64,000 bases of DNA from an alpha proteobacterium U9-1i (GCA_000974665.1 BBSY01000002.1:186001-250000); one strand, 5' to 3'. Shown: positions 17,385 through 26,557, numbered from the stretch's first letter. Numbers and translations: made by a program. The notes: generated from the letters alone by a model not told the origin.

Positions 17385-17981
17385 TCAACCTCGGCAATCT
17401 TCGTCACCTGCAAGTTGGCCCATGCACTCAAATCGCGCCTCGTGCGCCCATCCGACTTGGCCGTTCTCGCGCCTGACCCTTGCCCATAGTCCAAGCGTCG
17501 CCTGCACGGCGGGTGACACGACCTGCTGCTCCCACTCGACTTGAACTGAATCGCCCAAGCTGGCTCGTTCCCCGCGAACCCAATAAGTGGAGTAGCCTTC
17601 GCCCTCGTACTCGAGCTGATACACGACTTCGCCGGCGCGCAGATTTTGGGCGTCTTCACGCACGACGCCGCGTACCGGCAGAAGCCTCGTCTCAACCGCT
17701 TCGACGGAGACCCACTCGCCAGGGGTCAGCGTGGCAAGAGCGCTCGCTGTTGGGCTTTGCTCCGCAAGCAAGGTCGTTGGTTCAATCGTACGCCAATTTT
17801 GAAACGGACATCCGCCCTCACCTTCACAACCAGGGAAAGTGTAGACGCCGTCAACGGTTGGCGGTTCATCAGTCGCGGGAACCACCGCGCTGGAGCGCGC
17901 AGACGATTCAACCGGCGCCACCTCGGCGTTGCACGCGGACAGAACCACACAAAGAAACAGAACCGCAATGCGAATAGACAT
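17385..17981 (-). CDS. Lipoprotein with SH3-like tail (GW-H/FEC-GDEDC family)
   Basis: A 198-residue lipoprotein (MSIRIAVLFLCVVLSAC, Cys17). After a Ser/Ala linker it has PPTVDGVYTFPGCEGEGGC, LTPGEWVSVEAVETRLLPVR and REDAQNLRAGEVVYQLEYEG, strand patterns like a bacterial SH3 domain, and a tail GQVGWAHEARFECMGQLAGD. The gene at 60049-60654 is a full-length paralogue and 9450-9545 a remnant. Four or more cysteines are conserved between copies, suggesting disulfides in the periplasm. Function unknown; ligand or peptidoglycan contact is an inference from the SH3-like pattern. Confidence 0.75.
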   Translation of the reverse strand: MSIRIAVLFLCVVLSACNAEVAPVESSARSSAVVPATDEPPTVDGVYTFPGCEGEGGCPFQNWRTIEPTTLLAEQSPTASALATLTPGEWVSVEAVETRLLPVRGVVREDAQNLRAGEVVYQLEYEGEGYSTYWVRGERASLGDSVQVEWEQQVVSPAVQATLGLWARVRRENGQVGWAHEARFECMGQLAGDEDCRG

Positions 17982-18058
17982 CGGCCGCTCCCGAAGATCA
18001 TAGCGCTACGTTGCGTTACCATCAGCGCGCGACAATAAATGATCAAGGCGCCATGCGA

Positions 18059-18670
18059 TCAAGACGTCGCACGCAGAGTGTTCCAATCGAAGATTGGAAT
18101 GTCCGAAGGCGTAGAGATCACCGCCACTCTGTTTGGGGCGCCGTCGACGACTTCAATGATCACCATCCCTGCCTCTGACGGGCCAAGTGGGCCGCATGGG
18201 AAAGGGGGCTCTTCGGTCTGGCCATTGATAGTCTGGCCATTGATGTAAGCGTCGTAGGCGCGGCGCGCGTCACCGGTCGGCACAAGCTGATAACGGTCTT
18301 GTTCACCGCTAATGGGCTCCAACACGCAAGCTTCAGCGCCGGGCGAAGCAGCGCGAATAGCCGGCAACGCTGCTTCAATCGGAGCCCCCTCTTCTTTTTC
18401 AAACAGCCGGATCACCGGATAGTGCTGACCACCGTCCTCGCGAACGAATCCCGGGAGCGCTTCGTCGCCGACAAGGCGCTGTTCTGCACACGCGAAGCTC
18501 CAGACCGAAACGCCAGCAGCGCGCACCTCACCCCAAGTGCAGTCACGAAATTGCTCACTCAGCGCTTGCGGGGGTTGGGGCCCCGATTGCGCCTCAGTTT
18601 GAGGAGCGCTGGCCGGCGCGCACGCGGCTAAAGACGACGCTAGGACGACGCAATAAATTGCACGGCACAT
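18059..18670 (-). CDS. Lipoprotein of unknown function with an internal tandem duplication
   Basis: A 203-residue lipoprotein (MCRAIYCVVLASSLAAC, Cys17). Start ATG 18670 follows GGGGG. Cysteine-containing blocks are RDCTWGEVRAAGVSVWSFAC, EACVLEPISGEQDRYQL and FPCGPLGPSEAGM. A 15-base direct repeat at 18216-18245 (14 of 15 identical) duplicates INGQT, a recent slip-type event within the frame. No family recognised. Confidence 0.7.
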   Translation of the reverse strand: MCRAIYCVVLASSLAACAPASAPQTEAQSGPQPPQALSEQFRDCTWGEVRAAGVSVWSFACAEQRLVGDEALPGFVREDGGQHYPVIRLFEKEEGAPIEAALPAIRAASPGAEACVLEPISGEQDRYQLVPTGDARRAYDAYINGQTINGQTEEPPFPCGPLGPSEAGMVIIEVVDGAPNRVAVISTPSDIPIFDWNTLRATS

Positions 18671-18716
18671 TTTGGTACCCCCGGACTTCCACATGATGTC
18701 ACATAGTTCATCCACT

Positions 18717-19157
18717 TTAGGCGCCACCGCACATGTGCTGGCTGTCAGGCGCCGTCCAAGTCTCATTGGTGCGCAAATTAGTGCCGGCATAAACACGTCC
18801 GCGGTCATCTCCCGGCGGGCAATTCTGCGGCACGCTGACGAGACAGAGCCGAACAGGATCGCCCACGCGCGAATTCGAAACACCGGGCAGGACGTCGTAC
18901 GAAACTTGGCTCATGCCGTTTGCGAACTCGACGCCGCTGCCGCTATCGGCGACGCCCTCCAGGCGCGAGCCAACCAAGGTGATTGAGGTTTCCACGCAAT
19001 CACCCACTTGCATCGCCGAATTGGTCTCAGACGCTTGTGGCCCCAGATTTTCGATGGTTTCGGCTTCTGGATTGTCGGTTAGGGCTGGACCACAACTCGC
19101 AACCAGAAAACAGGCCGCGACCAACGCAACGCAGGACTTGCGAGATTGCATCACCAT
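18717..19157 (-). CDS. CPPGDDRGR-family lipoprotein
   Basis: A 146-residue lipoprotein; ATG 19157 has AGGAG four bases upstream and the lipobox VASC (Cys22). The mature domain has VGDCVETSITLVGSRLEGVA, then FANGMSQVSYDVLPGVSNSR, VGDPVRLCLVSVPQNCPPGD and a terminal CGGA. The paralogue at 9820-10296 shares the last 95 residues. The NCPPGDDRGRxY block and four cysteines define a small family I cannot name. Periplasmic or outer-membrane location is inferred from the lipobox. Confidence 0.75.
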   Translation of the reverse strand: MVMQSRKSCVALVAACFLVASCGPALTDNPEAETIENLGPQASETNSAMQVGDCVETSITLVGSRLEGVADSGSGVEFANGMSQVSYDVLPGVSNSRVGDPVRLCLVSVPQNCPPGDDRGRVYAGTNLRTNETWTAPDSQHMCGGA

Positions 19158-19222
19158 CGATCTCCTTTTGGGCCGCACAATAGCGATTCTCACGCAGTGT
19201 CCTCATAAGTAGACGCTGCGCG

Positions 19223-19651
19223 CTACAGCGACGCCCACAAATACGCGACGACGGCGGCGCAGCCGAGCACAGTACGTACCGCATGAAGACCTCCCCATTT
19301 GACGATGAGACTTCGCGACCGCGCATCTGCTTGCTCGTTGGGGATGGCTTCGAGCCGATGATTGGTCGGCATGATGCCGAGCAGCGTGTAGGGCCAGTTT
19401 GACAGAATGAGCACCGCCCCTAAAGCCCAGCGCCAATCCTGCGCTTGCCACGCCGCCCAGAATCCCAGGAGCGAAGATGCCACTGCCAGCGATGCCTGCA
19501 TCGCAAAGCCACGCTTGTAGCTGGGCTTCCACTGAGTGAGGAGGCTTCGGTCATCCAGCAACAGTCGCGCGGGTTGCTCGGCGACATTGATGTAGAATGC
19601 GGCCCCCGCGAACAAGGCAGCCGACACCAACGCAAGCAGTTCGGCAATCAC
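19223..19651 (-). CDS. DUF1772-like membrane protein
   Basis: A 142-residue protein with four hydrophobic segments (about residues 1-20, 52-72, 78-95, 122-140). The signature [13 protein letters not shown], then [17 protein letters not shown] and TNHRLEAIP, matches the DUF1772 (anthrone-oxygenase-like) family. The start codon is GTG. The biochemical role in bacteria is not established. Confidence 0.8.
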   Translation of the reverse strand: MIAELLALVSAALFAGAAFYINVAEQPARLLLDDRSLLTQWKPSYKRGFAMQASLAVASSLLGFWAAWQAQDWRWALGAVLILSNWPYTLLGIMPTNHRLEAIPNEQADARSRSLIVKWGGLHAVRTVLGCAAVVAYLWASL

Positions 19652-19806
19652 CTTAGGTCCCCCCCAAAAAACTGGAGTGGCCTACCACGGGATTGCGATG
19701 GTGCGAACCACGGTACGACGGACTTACTCGCTCCATCGTGCCGTAGATCACATTGCTGCGCTACGGCGTGATGTCGCCGAAAGACCATTGAGCCCTTCGT
19801 GCGAAA

Positions 19807-20430
19807 TCAGTAGACGCGGCCGACCTCCTCCAGGCCGGCTAGTTCGAGCATCAACATGCCTACGGGCCGGACGCCCACATCTTCCGGCGTCGGACTCCAG
19901 CGGCTTACAATATGATATCTGCCCGCCTGACGAGCTTCGACGATCCATTCGGAACCATCGTTGCCAGCGTCATTCAGACTTGTGTCCATTGTCCAGAACT
20001 GGGCGCGGTCCAACTGTGCGAGCACCGCGTGCCACTCGGACCGAGACAGGGGACGCTCGATCTGCCTGCTGACGGCCCCGGGGTCATAACCTCCTGCACC
20101 GCTCAAGCTGACGGCGTTCAGCGTGTAACTATCTCCTATTCGTGAGACCCGCACCGCAATTGGGTTGTCGAAGGTACGGAGCCAAACAAACCGATAAAGT
20201 TCATCAGCTCTCGGCGTTCCACAATACAACGAAGGCTCACGCATCACCGCCAGATGACGGGAATACCATCGCCGAACAAACTGATCACTCTCGCCAAAGC
20301 GACCAGCCGGAAAGTAGTGAAGTTCGGGCGCAATAGGGCAAGCATCAACAGTCGCAATGCCACGCCCCGAGCCATCAACACAGGCAGCCAATCCGGCCAG
20401 GAGCGAAAGAAGAAGCGGGCGTACTTTCAC
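19807..20430 (-). CDS. Lipoprotein of unknown function
   Basis: A 207-residue lipoprotein (MKVRPLLLSLLAGLAAC, Cys17), GTG start at 20430 behind GGAGAGA. The mature region carries LYRFVWLRTFDNPIAVRVSR, SRQIERPLSRSEWHAVLAQL and a late SEWIVEARQAGRYHIVSRWS. These resemble blocks common in small uncharacterised exported proteins that follow an FW-ML pattern. No catalytic motif is visible. Confidence 0.65.
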   Translation of the reverse strand: MKVRPLLLSLLAGLAACVDGSGRGIATVDACPIAPELHYFPAGRFGESDQFVRRWYSRHLAVMREPSLYCGTPRADELYRFVWLRTFDNPIAVRVSRIGDSYTLNAVSLSGAGGYDPGAVSRQIERPLSRSEWHAVLAQLDRAQFWTMDTSLNDAGNDGSEWIVEARQAGRYHIVSRWSPTPEDVGVRPVGMLMLELAGLEEVGRVY

Positions 20431-20617
20431 TCAGGCTCTCTCCGCATGAGCGGACACAGTTGCCAGACCTCACACATCTGCGCCAATCACAACACAGCGC
20501 GACTGCGGCGACCAATTGAACTCACGGCCAGGAGGCGACATTCCAGCCCTGCGTCCCACTCTTGGAAGGCCCAGGGTCCGTTATTCGCCGAAAACGGTCA
20601 TGCCCGCTATCGGTGCA

Positions 20618-21298
20618 TTATCGGACGGATGCCCTCTGGGGCGTGGCAAGATTTGAGGGCGATTCTGCCGTCGCATATGGCGAAAGGGTGATCCAGCCTA
20701 GCATATCGTATAGCCGCTTACCCGCCGCTGTCGCGACGAGCACGTGCAGAAACTCCCGATTCACCGGCGGGCTGAGTGCCTGCATAACTGCTCGGGCCAA
20801 ACCTTGCCGACGGTGAGGAGCGCTGGTCTCGATCCGGTCGTAAACGTGGAAATCTTCGAACGCGGCGGAAAACCCTTGTGCAGCAACGTCGCCAACATCC
20901 GTTAAAATGCGCACTGATGTAACAGGACCATCTTTGTCGCGATGCAGCGCATACCCGCCTGGGAGCTTCGGGGTCCCTCCACTAACCTTGCCAATCGTCA
21001 TGAGGAAGCGCTGTTCGTGGACCTGCCAATGCGCAGGCAGCAACGCAACAAGTTCTTCAGTCGACGTGCAGACCTTTATGAACGCACGCGGCGTGGAAAT
21101 TCGGGCGGCGACCGACCGGACGTTCTCTCCCGGCGTCGCGAAAACGAAGCGCCGCGCCTCGCTTAAACTTCCAGTGTCCAGCCGAAGACCGCCACTGTCG
21201 TAGACAGGTTGAGGCAGGCCGCGCGCAACAGAACGGGCCCTAAGCCAACCTTCAACGAGGCGAAAGTCTGCGCCGAACCGGGGTTGCGGGCTGCTCAT
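20618..21298 (-). CDS. GNAT-family N-acetyltransferase
   Basis: A 226-residue protein with a GNAT domain in its C-terminal half: strand GFSAAFEDFHVYDRIETSAP, then the acetyl-CoA loop HRRQGLARAVMQAL (R/QxxGxG/A type motif A), and LVATAAGKRLYDMLGWITLS (motif B with the Tyr that often acts as acid). The N-terminal 100 residues look like a degenerate GNAT or binding domain. Substrate unknown. It lies alone in its strand block. Confidence 0.75.
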   Translation of the reverse strand: MSSPQPRFGADFRLVEGWLRARSVARGLPQPVYDSGGLRLDTGSLSEARRFVFATPGENVRSVAARISTPRAFIKVCTSTEELVALLPAHWQVHEQRFLMTIGKVSGGTPKLPGGYALHRDKDGPVTSVRILTDVGDVAAQGFSAAFEDFHVYDRIETSAPHRRQGLARAVMQALSPPVNREFLHVLVATAAGKRLYDMLGWITLSPYATAESPSNLATPQRASVR

Positions 21299-21491
21299 TC
21301 CGAATATCTACGTTTCTTAGCGAGTAGCCCAACGCCACGGCCCGCCGCCAAGCAATAATTCTCGAATGGCGTGCTCGATTCAATCCGGTCAATGGCTCCG
21401 CCCCCGACATACTGGCCTAGGATCGCCGCTTGGCGCCGCTCGCGTCGGCAGTTAGGGTGTCTCGGTTTACGGCGTTATCAGCGAGGGCGGC

Positions 21492-22154
21492 TTGAAAACC
21501 TCTCACCGAATTGCCTTGCGGACGGCCACGATGGCAGCCGTGATCTCGGTGTGCAGCATTGCGTACGCACCGCGTTTGCTGGCGTTTCCATACCAAACAC
21601 AAATTGGCGGCGCGACAGTGTACTCCGAGACGCCCATCACGCCGAGCCTCAGCGAGGTGATGCAGCGCGCTGACACGCTGTTGGCCAAGAGCCCCATCTA
21701 TGATCCTCATGCCCAGCTCGACATTTATCTCACCAGTGGTGGTTGGCGTTGGCGTATGCTGGCGTTGCAATCAGCCGGCGCGTTCGGATTTCGGCGCCCC
21801 TTCACGAATGCGCTCGTTTTGAACCACGCGAATGTTGCCGCTGATGAAGTCAGCAACGGCCGCGATATTGGCGGCGCGCGAACCGTGTCCGGTGTCATCG
21901 CGCACGAGGCCACTCACTTGATGGTCGCACTTCATATCGGGGAGCTGCGTGCCGCGACGTTGCCGGCTTGGGTTAAGGAAGGCTACCCAGACTATGTCGC
22001 ACAAGAGAGTAGCCTCTCGGACGCCGACGCCGCGCATTTGCGTGCGTCGGGTGCACATCCTGTAGCGCTGGATTATTACGATTACCGCCGTCGTGTGGCA
22101 GCAGCATTAGCCCAGAACGGAAACTCGGTGGACCGCCTGTTAACACACCCCTGA
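21492..22154 (+). CDS. Exported HExxH metalloprotease-like protein
   Basis: A 220-residue protein with an N-terminal hydrophobic signal (about residues 12-31). HEATH at residues 138-142 gives two zinc ligands and the general base, and WVKEGYPDYVA at 160-170 provides the likely third ligand Glu163, the gluzincin arrangement. The start is TTG at 21492 (GAGGG upstream) or ATG at 21531. Substrate unknown; small size suggests a single catalytic domain acting in the periplasm or at the surface. Confidence 0.7.
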   Translation: MKTSHRIALRTATMAAVISVCSIAYAPRLLAFPYQTQIGGATVYSETPITPSLSEVMQRADTLLAKSPIYDPHAQLDIYLTSGGWRWRMLALQSAGAFGFRRPFTNALVLNHANVAADEVSNGRDIGGARTVSGVIAHEATHLMVALHIGELRAATLPAWVKEGYPDYVAQESSLSDADAAHLRASGAHPVALDYYDYRRRVAAALAQNGNSVDRLLTHP

Positions 22155-22309
22155 GAGAATGAGCGCTGCACATCGGTTCTTCGGCGCGTGAGTTGACATC
22201 GAAAGATAAGGCCGCTCAGATTTTCGCAACCTGCCTACTTTCTCCCATTCGAGTCGGTGATTTCGTTGGGATCACGTCAAACCATCTCCATCATACCGAA
22301 GACAGTCAT

Positions 22310-22861
22310 TCAAGGGCCACGGCCCGGCACTGAGCAATTTTTCTCGAGTGACCCATCCGTGTCGACCAGTAACGCGCTCGCCGCGCGGGCATTGTTCTCG
22401 CAGCGCTGCGCCAATGCACTGAGCAAGACCTGAGGTGAACTTGAGTCCTTGGCCGCCATCGCCACAAACCACCCTGCAAGCGTCCGGACCTCGGCCGCGC
22501 GCGAGACATCGACACGCGCACCGCGTCGGTCGTCCGAGACGTCGATCCGCCAGCGTTCGTCGCGTGACTGCCAGGCGCCAGTGCGCGCCTCAAAGTCGAG
22601 ATCGAACGCATAGATACTCACACCATTGGGGCCGGATAACTCTGCTCGAAAGCCGTCGCCTTCCAAGTGCCGAACGGTATGCACGTCCGGGCGCCAGTTT
22701 GGCCACTGATCGATATTGAAAGCGCACTGAAATACGTCCTGCGCATTGCCCGCGATCAGGGCTTGCGCTGCGGACTCATGCTGGAGCCGCCAAACAGGGG
22801 CGAACATCGCGGCCATCAAGAGCGCCAGCGCGCCAGACCAAACCAAGGCTTGCCGACGCAT
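22310..22861 (-). CDS. SRPBCC/START-like domain protein, membrane anchored
   Basis: A 183-residue protein: N-terminal anchor (LVWSGALALLMAAMFAPVWR) then a SRPBCC-like fold (DVFQCAFNIDQWPNWRPDVH, RAELSGPNGVSIYAFDLDFE, a C-terminal helix). ATG 22861 has GAGGA six bases upstream. It is the last gene of the MarR-SRPBCC-methyltransferase-SRPBCC operon (22310-24530) with 6-base spacing after the methyltransferase. The fold binds hydrophobic ligands; the ligand here is unknown. Confidence 0.7.
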   Translation of the reverse strand: MRRQALVWSGALALLMAAMFAPVWRLQHESAAQALIAGNAQDVFQCAFNIDQWPNWRPDVHTVRHLEGDGFRAELSGPNGVSIYAFDLDFEARTGAWQSRDERWRIDVSDDRRGARVDVSRAAEVRTLAGWFVAMAAKDSSSPQVLLSALAQRCENNARAASALLVDTDGSLEKNCSVPGRGP

Positions 22862-22873
22862 GTGCATTCCTCG

Positions 22874-23563
22874 CTATTGCCGCTGCGCCTTAAACAGAAT
22901 CGCGCCTGCTTCCTCTACCCCAATCCGCCGCGCATTCGACAATAGCCTCTCGTAAGAGGCCACGACGCGTGGTTCAGGCGACACCAACTTGCTGTAATCC
23001 TGCATCTTCGTCTCGAGCGCGGCGAGCGTTACGGCGTTCGTTGTCGCGTGGCAGCGATACTCAAACGTCCAGCATGTCGCCGGGAAGTGGTCGATGAGTT
23101 CCTGTGCTGTAGGGCACGCATTGTGGACCTTGCCCACAACCCGGTCGATTTCTTTGAACCAGCCGTCAATCTCGAGCGCGAGCACCTGCGGGGGCCGCGA
23201 GGGATCGTGCCAAGTATCCAGTACGCAAACCGCATGCTTTGCAACGCGCGCAGCCTCTCCCATCGCGCCGCGCAAATCACGAACGTGATGGGCGGAATAT
23301 TCGAACACAACCACATCGAATGCGCCGTCGCTAAAGGGCAGGGTTTCCGCTTCCCCCTCCAGAACTTCGACGCCATACGCACGCGCCTTGGCCGCGGCGC
23401 TGGCGTCGGGCTCCACGCCGCGTACTGTCGTCCCCCATAAGGCCGCCTCCCGTAACAAATCGCCCTCGCCGCACCCGATATCGAGCAACGTCGCTGGCGC
23501 CAGGGCGGCTATCTCTGCGCGAAACGCGCGCCGAACACGCTGTTCAAACTCGGTTTCCGACAT
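22874..23563 (-). CDS. Class I SAM-dependent methyltransferase
   Basis: A 229-residue methyltransferase. Motif I is LLDIGCGEGDLL (residues 26-37), motif II ends in VRGVEPDAS, motif post-II is GEAETLPFSDGAFDVVVFEY, followed by a HH pair (SAHHVRDLRG) typical of the Methyltransf_11 type. It sits between two SRPBCC genes in one operon (3- and 6-base gaps), so substrate binding by those proteins is plausible. Substrate unknown. Confidence 0.85.
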   Translation of the reverse strand: MSETEFEQRVRRAFRAEIAALAPATLLDIGCGEGDLLREAALWGTTVRGVEPDASAAAKARAYGVEVLEGEAETLPFSDGAFDVVVFEYSAHHVRDLRGAMGEAARVAKHAVCVLDTWHDPSRPPQVLALEIDGWFKEIDRVVGKVHNACPTAQELIDHFPATCWTFEYRCHATTNAVTLAALETKMQDYSKLVSPEPRVVASYERLLSNARRIGVEEAGAILFKAQRQ

Positions 23564-23566
23564 AGC

Positions 23567-24076
23567 TCATGCTCTCGGCTCGTTTACGTCAGTGGCGCCC
23601 AGGTTTTCGAGATAGTTCTTCATGCTCGACGTCATGCCGAAAACGAAGTGAGCGAAGAAGCGATAGATCGGATCGCGAATTTCGCCATCTTCCTGGATGC
23701 GCACGCGGGTTCCTGCATCGTCTTGCGACAGCGCAATCGTCCAGCCGCCGCCATATGGCAGATCAGGATTTGTAATCATCGTCACGAATTGGCCGTCGCG
23801 AACCGGCTCCGTCAGCCGGTAGGCGACGCGGTCGCCATCCGCAATCTCGACGTAGGTGATGGCGTCCGCCGTCTCCACGATGTTCTCGACCACAATCCCT
23901 CGCCAACTCGGATAGTCACGAACGTTGCGAACGATCGCCGCCACTTCCGCGACCGGCCTGGCGACTACGCCTTGCATCTGCGCGGTGTGTGTGCGCGGGA
24001 GGGCCATCCCAATGAGATAGATCACAACGGCAAGAGCTGTCAGAACGCCCGCGATGATCAGTACCCAACGAAGCAT
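23567..24076 (-). CDS. SRPBCC-family protein, membrane anchored
   Basis: A 169-residue protein with one N-terminal membrane helix (WVLIIAGVLTALAVVIYLIG) and a SRPBCC/polyketide-cyclase-like domain (VARPVAEVAAIVRNVRDYPS, GGGWTIALSQDDAGTRVRIQ, IYRFFAHFVFGMTSSMKNYL). ATG 24076 is one base downstream of the marR stop and follows GGGGG, so it is tightly coupled to the regulator. The C-terminal FVFG..KNYLENL helix is typical of the family. Confidence 0.8.
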   Translation of the reverse strand: MLRWVLIIAGVLTALAVVIYLIGMALPRTHTAQMQGVVARPVAEVAAIVRNVRDYPSWRGIVVENIVETADAITYVEIADGDRVAYRLTEPVRDGQFVTMITNPDLPYGGGWTIALSQDDAGTRVRIQEDGEIRDPIYRFFAHFVFGMTSSMKNYLENLGATDVNEPRA

Positions 24077-24077
24077 A

Positions 24078-24530
24078 TCACTTATCCCCCTTGTGAGCGG
24101 CCTGCGCGGCATCAGCCAGCAATTCCAAACCATTTACCGCCGCGCGCCGGTCTGCCGCGCTAAGGCGCGCCAACGCCGTCTTGACCCGCGAGAGCTCCAA
24201 CACCGATGTCTCGGAAAGTGCCGCACGGCCGGCCTCGGTCAGCCGAACGATCTTGGCCCGAGCGTCCTTGGCCTCGGGCGTCATAGTGACAAGTCCCAAC
24301 GCGGAGAGCCGCTTCAGGGCCGCCGACATGGTCGAAGGAACGACCTTGAGATGAGCGGCAAGCGATTGCGGTCGCTCGCCAGCATTGGGCACATGAGCCA
24401 GGATGGTTTGGTCTCGCGCGCTAATCGCTGGACCTTGTCCGCGCCGCGCCCGGTGATCGACATGGCAGGCAACATATATACGCGGATAGTGCCGCTGCAC
24501 TTCGCGCGCCAATTGATCAAGCTTCGTCAT
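24078..24530 (-). CDS. MarR-family regulator
   Basis: A 150-residue winged-helix regulator. The DNA-binding part is ERPQSLAAHLKVVPSTMSAA then KRLSALGLVTMTPEAKDARA (recognition helix and wing), followed by a MarR-type C-terminal helix (LTEAGRAALSETSV). It is the first gene of the four-gene operon down to 22310 and most likely autoregulates it in response to a small molecule, as is usual in the family. Confidence 0.85.
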   Translation of the reverse strand: MTKLDQLAREVQRHYPRIYVACHVDHRARRGQGPAISARDQTILAHVPNAGERPQSLAAHLKVVPSTMSAALKRLSALGLVTMTPEAKDARAKIVRLTEAGRAALSETSVLELSRVKTALARLSAADRRAAVNGLELLADAAQAAHKGDK

Positions 24531-24804
24531 GTGCGAATTGTTCGCTCAACTCAGATAGTTCGTCAAAACGAACCAACTTGAGTGTGGGCACGCATCGACC
24601 GGGGCGATGTTGCGAATCGCGAAGCGGCGCGCGCCGACAATTACATGCGCGGCATGGCGCCTACGAACGTCGAGCGGTTAAAATGGGACAGCCGTTTGCC
24701 ATCCGACATTTCTCTCCGATGGCTGGCGCGCTCCATTCCGGCCCGTGGCGCCCTGCCCGCTAGACCGGCGCGCGATCGCGGGAAGCGACCGTCCCTAGCC
24801 GTCG

Positions 24805-25293
24805 ATGGCATGGTCGATGACCGCGAATCGCATCTACCTCGATCAGATAGCCCGCAAGCTTGCTATCCCAACCACCATGTTTGCGAGCGGCGGAATAACT
24901 TCCACCGGGGACGAAGACGCGGGGCTCGGTGTTGGCGCGACAGACTACCAGCTCGCCGGCGAGGTTGGCGTGAACAAGCGCGGTGGCGGCGGATCCGTCG
25001 AGCTTGCGCGGCGGTTCTTGGGCGATCGTGCAGGGGTGCAGCGCGAAGACGGTTGGCAGATCTCAGCCAATACGTGGATGCGAACAGGTCAGCGCACGCA
25101 GCTGGGCGCCTTCGGGTCTTGGCGCGAAGCGGCCATCGTTGGCCGTGACGATCCCGCTCAAGTTGGCGTCTTTGTGACGCAACAGCTCACGAGCAATGTG
25201 CGCATGTCCGTGAACGCGTCGGGCGGCCTGTCCGACGGCAGCCCCGATTACGCCACCGGCATCCGCTTTACGTGGCGCCCCTCGAACGACTGA
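24805..25293 (+). pseudogene. Truncated outer-membrane transporter-family beta-barrel protein (C-terminal part)
   Basis: A 162-residue frame of alternating beta-strands: LGVGATDYQLAGEVGVNKRG, VELARRFLGDRAG, ANTWMRTGQRTQLGAFGSWR, then VNASGGLSDGSPDYATGIRF. This is the C-terminal half of the transporter/phenol-MetA-like outer-membrane barrel family. The signal peptide and first strands are missing, and upstream sequence (24582-24804) shows no matching frame, so it is treated as a remnant. It lies at the left end of a cluster of broken genes. Confidence 0.55.
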
Positions 25294-25382
25294 CAATACA
25301 CGAGACTTGCTTGGGCGGGGCCAGGAAGCAGGCTCCGCCCATAATCGTGTTGCACGCCTTCATGTTCGGCGGTCTCATAACG

Positions 25383-25727
25383 CGTGGCCGCCCCTTCTGC
25401 ACCACACTCGAAAGCGCTGAGAGATGGCGATCGGTGATGCAGTCGGCGGCGACTGAGAGTTCGCAATTGTTCGAGCCGCCCGAAGCCATGTGGCGCGACC
25501 ATGCAGTCTTACTGTTGGCGCGCTTCGTCGAAGCGGACCCCACCAAGATCTGCGCCTTCAAGGCATTCGTCGGACCGACGCCGTATTGGAGGTTAGCTAC
25601 GAGCTTACAGAACCCGCACCGAGCGGTGGCGAGTTCAACTGGCCGATAGCCGTCGCAGTCGCGAAACCACTGCCGAACACGATCCGCTTCATCGAGAATG
25701 GTCAGGTCGTGTGCGAACCTCTCCCGC
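25383..25727 (+). pseudogene. Frameshifted paralogue of the lipoprotein at 8541-9116
   Basis: Frame 1 gives GRPFCTTLESAERW and LFEPPEAMWRDHAVLLLARF. At about 25545 the similarity jumps to another frame with TDAVLEVSYELTEPAPSGGE and FNWPIAVAVAKPLPNTIRFI. The intact lipoprotein has the same blocks in one frame. The N-terminal third is not recognisable. One indel plus loss of the signal peptide makes this a pseudogene. Confidence 0.75.
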
Positions 25728-26252
25728 CCGAGAATAGTCGCGCCCCAGCCAGCCCACCGATCGCATCCGCGATCGGCCTATGCTCTCAAGTCCAGCCAGT
25801 GACCTAGGCCCTCGCAACAACGGCCCCACGCAGACGCGACGCCGCTCTGTCGCGCTTGGCCGCGCTGATCCGGCACGGACCCGATTGCCTCCTGATCACA
25901 ACGTGCTCGCGCACTTCTCCGGGCGCACAGCGGCGCCCCATCTTCTGTATTCGTCTCGTTAGGCGATGACGCCGTTAGAGTAACTCAAGGCGCGATTTCC
26001 AAGTATGAGTCCTCGCCTGGGGTGGAGCGCGGCTTCTGCAGCCGGTGCGGCTCGACCCCACCTGCCGCAATCCCCGCCCCCCAACGAGACCCATTTCCAC
26101 ATCGGCGTGTTCGAGCGCGTCGCCGAATTTGCGCCAACCGGCGCGTTCTTCGCCGAAGAGCGCGTGCCCTGGTTCGATCACCGATCCGGCCCCATCGAAG
26201 GGCTTTCCGCACTGGCGCAAGTCGCAGTGAAGCGAGAGTCCAAACGTCGCGA
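25728..26252. other. Decayed stretch with one coding-like fragment
   Basis: A plus-strand frame (26086-26235) reads NETHFHIGVFERVAEFAPTG and AFFAEERVPWFDHRSGPIEG, which looks like real protein, but it has no recognisable start, domain or intact length. The rest shows nothing supportable. It lies between two pseudogenes. Confidence 0.4.
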
Positions 26253-26451
26253 CTAAGTTGCGCGCGCTGAACCCCAATAATTGTAGCCGGCTCATTTCGG
26301 TGACTTTGGCAAATACATCGTGTCGAGCGTGTCGATGGAGAAGCCGGCCGACCTGATCAACGCGGGAATGTCACGCGAGAGATGACAACCGACGCCAATC
26401 ACTTTCCAGACCGGTTCGATGCGCTTCTGCCAGCGTTGCACGCCTTGCTCG
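26253..26451 (-). pseudogene. 3' fragment of a methyltransferase, copy of the end of the gene at 38502
   Basis: About 190 bases match the last third of the methyltransferase gene at 38502-39122 at roughly 93% by eye (about 13 differences). Translation gives WKVIGVGCHLSRDIPALIRS and AGYNYWGSARAT, with the Trp codon of PKWAGYNYW changed to TGA (26292-26294). The natural stop is retained. Nothing upstream of 26451 matches, so it is a truncated duplicate. Confidence 0.85.
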
Positions 26452-26557
26452 ACAAAATCGTAGGCCAACCATGGTTGCGGTTGTTACATACTGGCCGCCA
26501 CCATCTAGTCGAGACGTTGATCACCTAGATAGGCGAACGACGCGTCGTCGCCGGCGA

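Noticed and set aside
25975-26295. Minus-strand frame in the remnant region
   Set aside because: Partly antisense to a coding-like plus fragment and partly an out-of-frame reading of the methyltransferase remnant.
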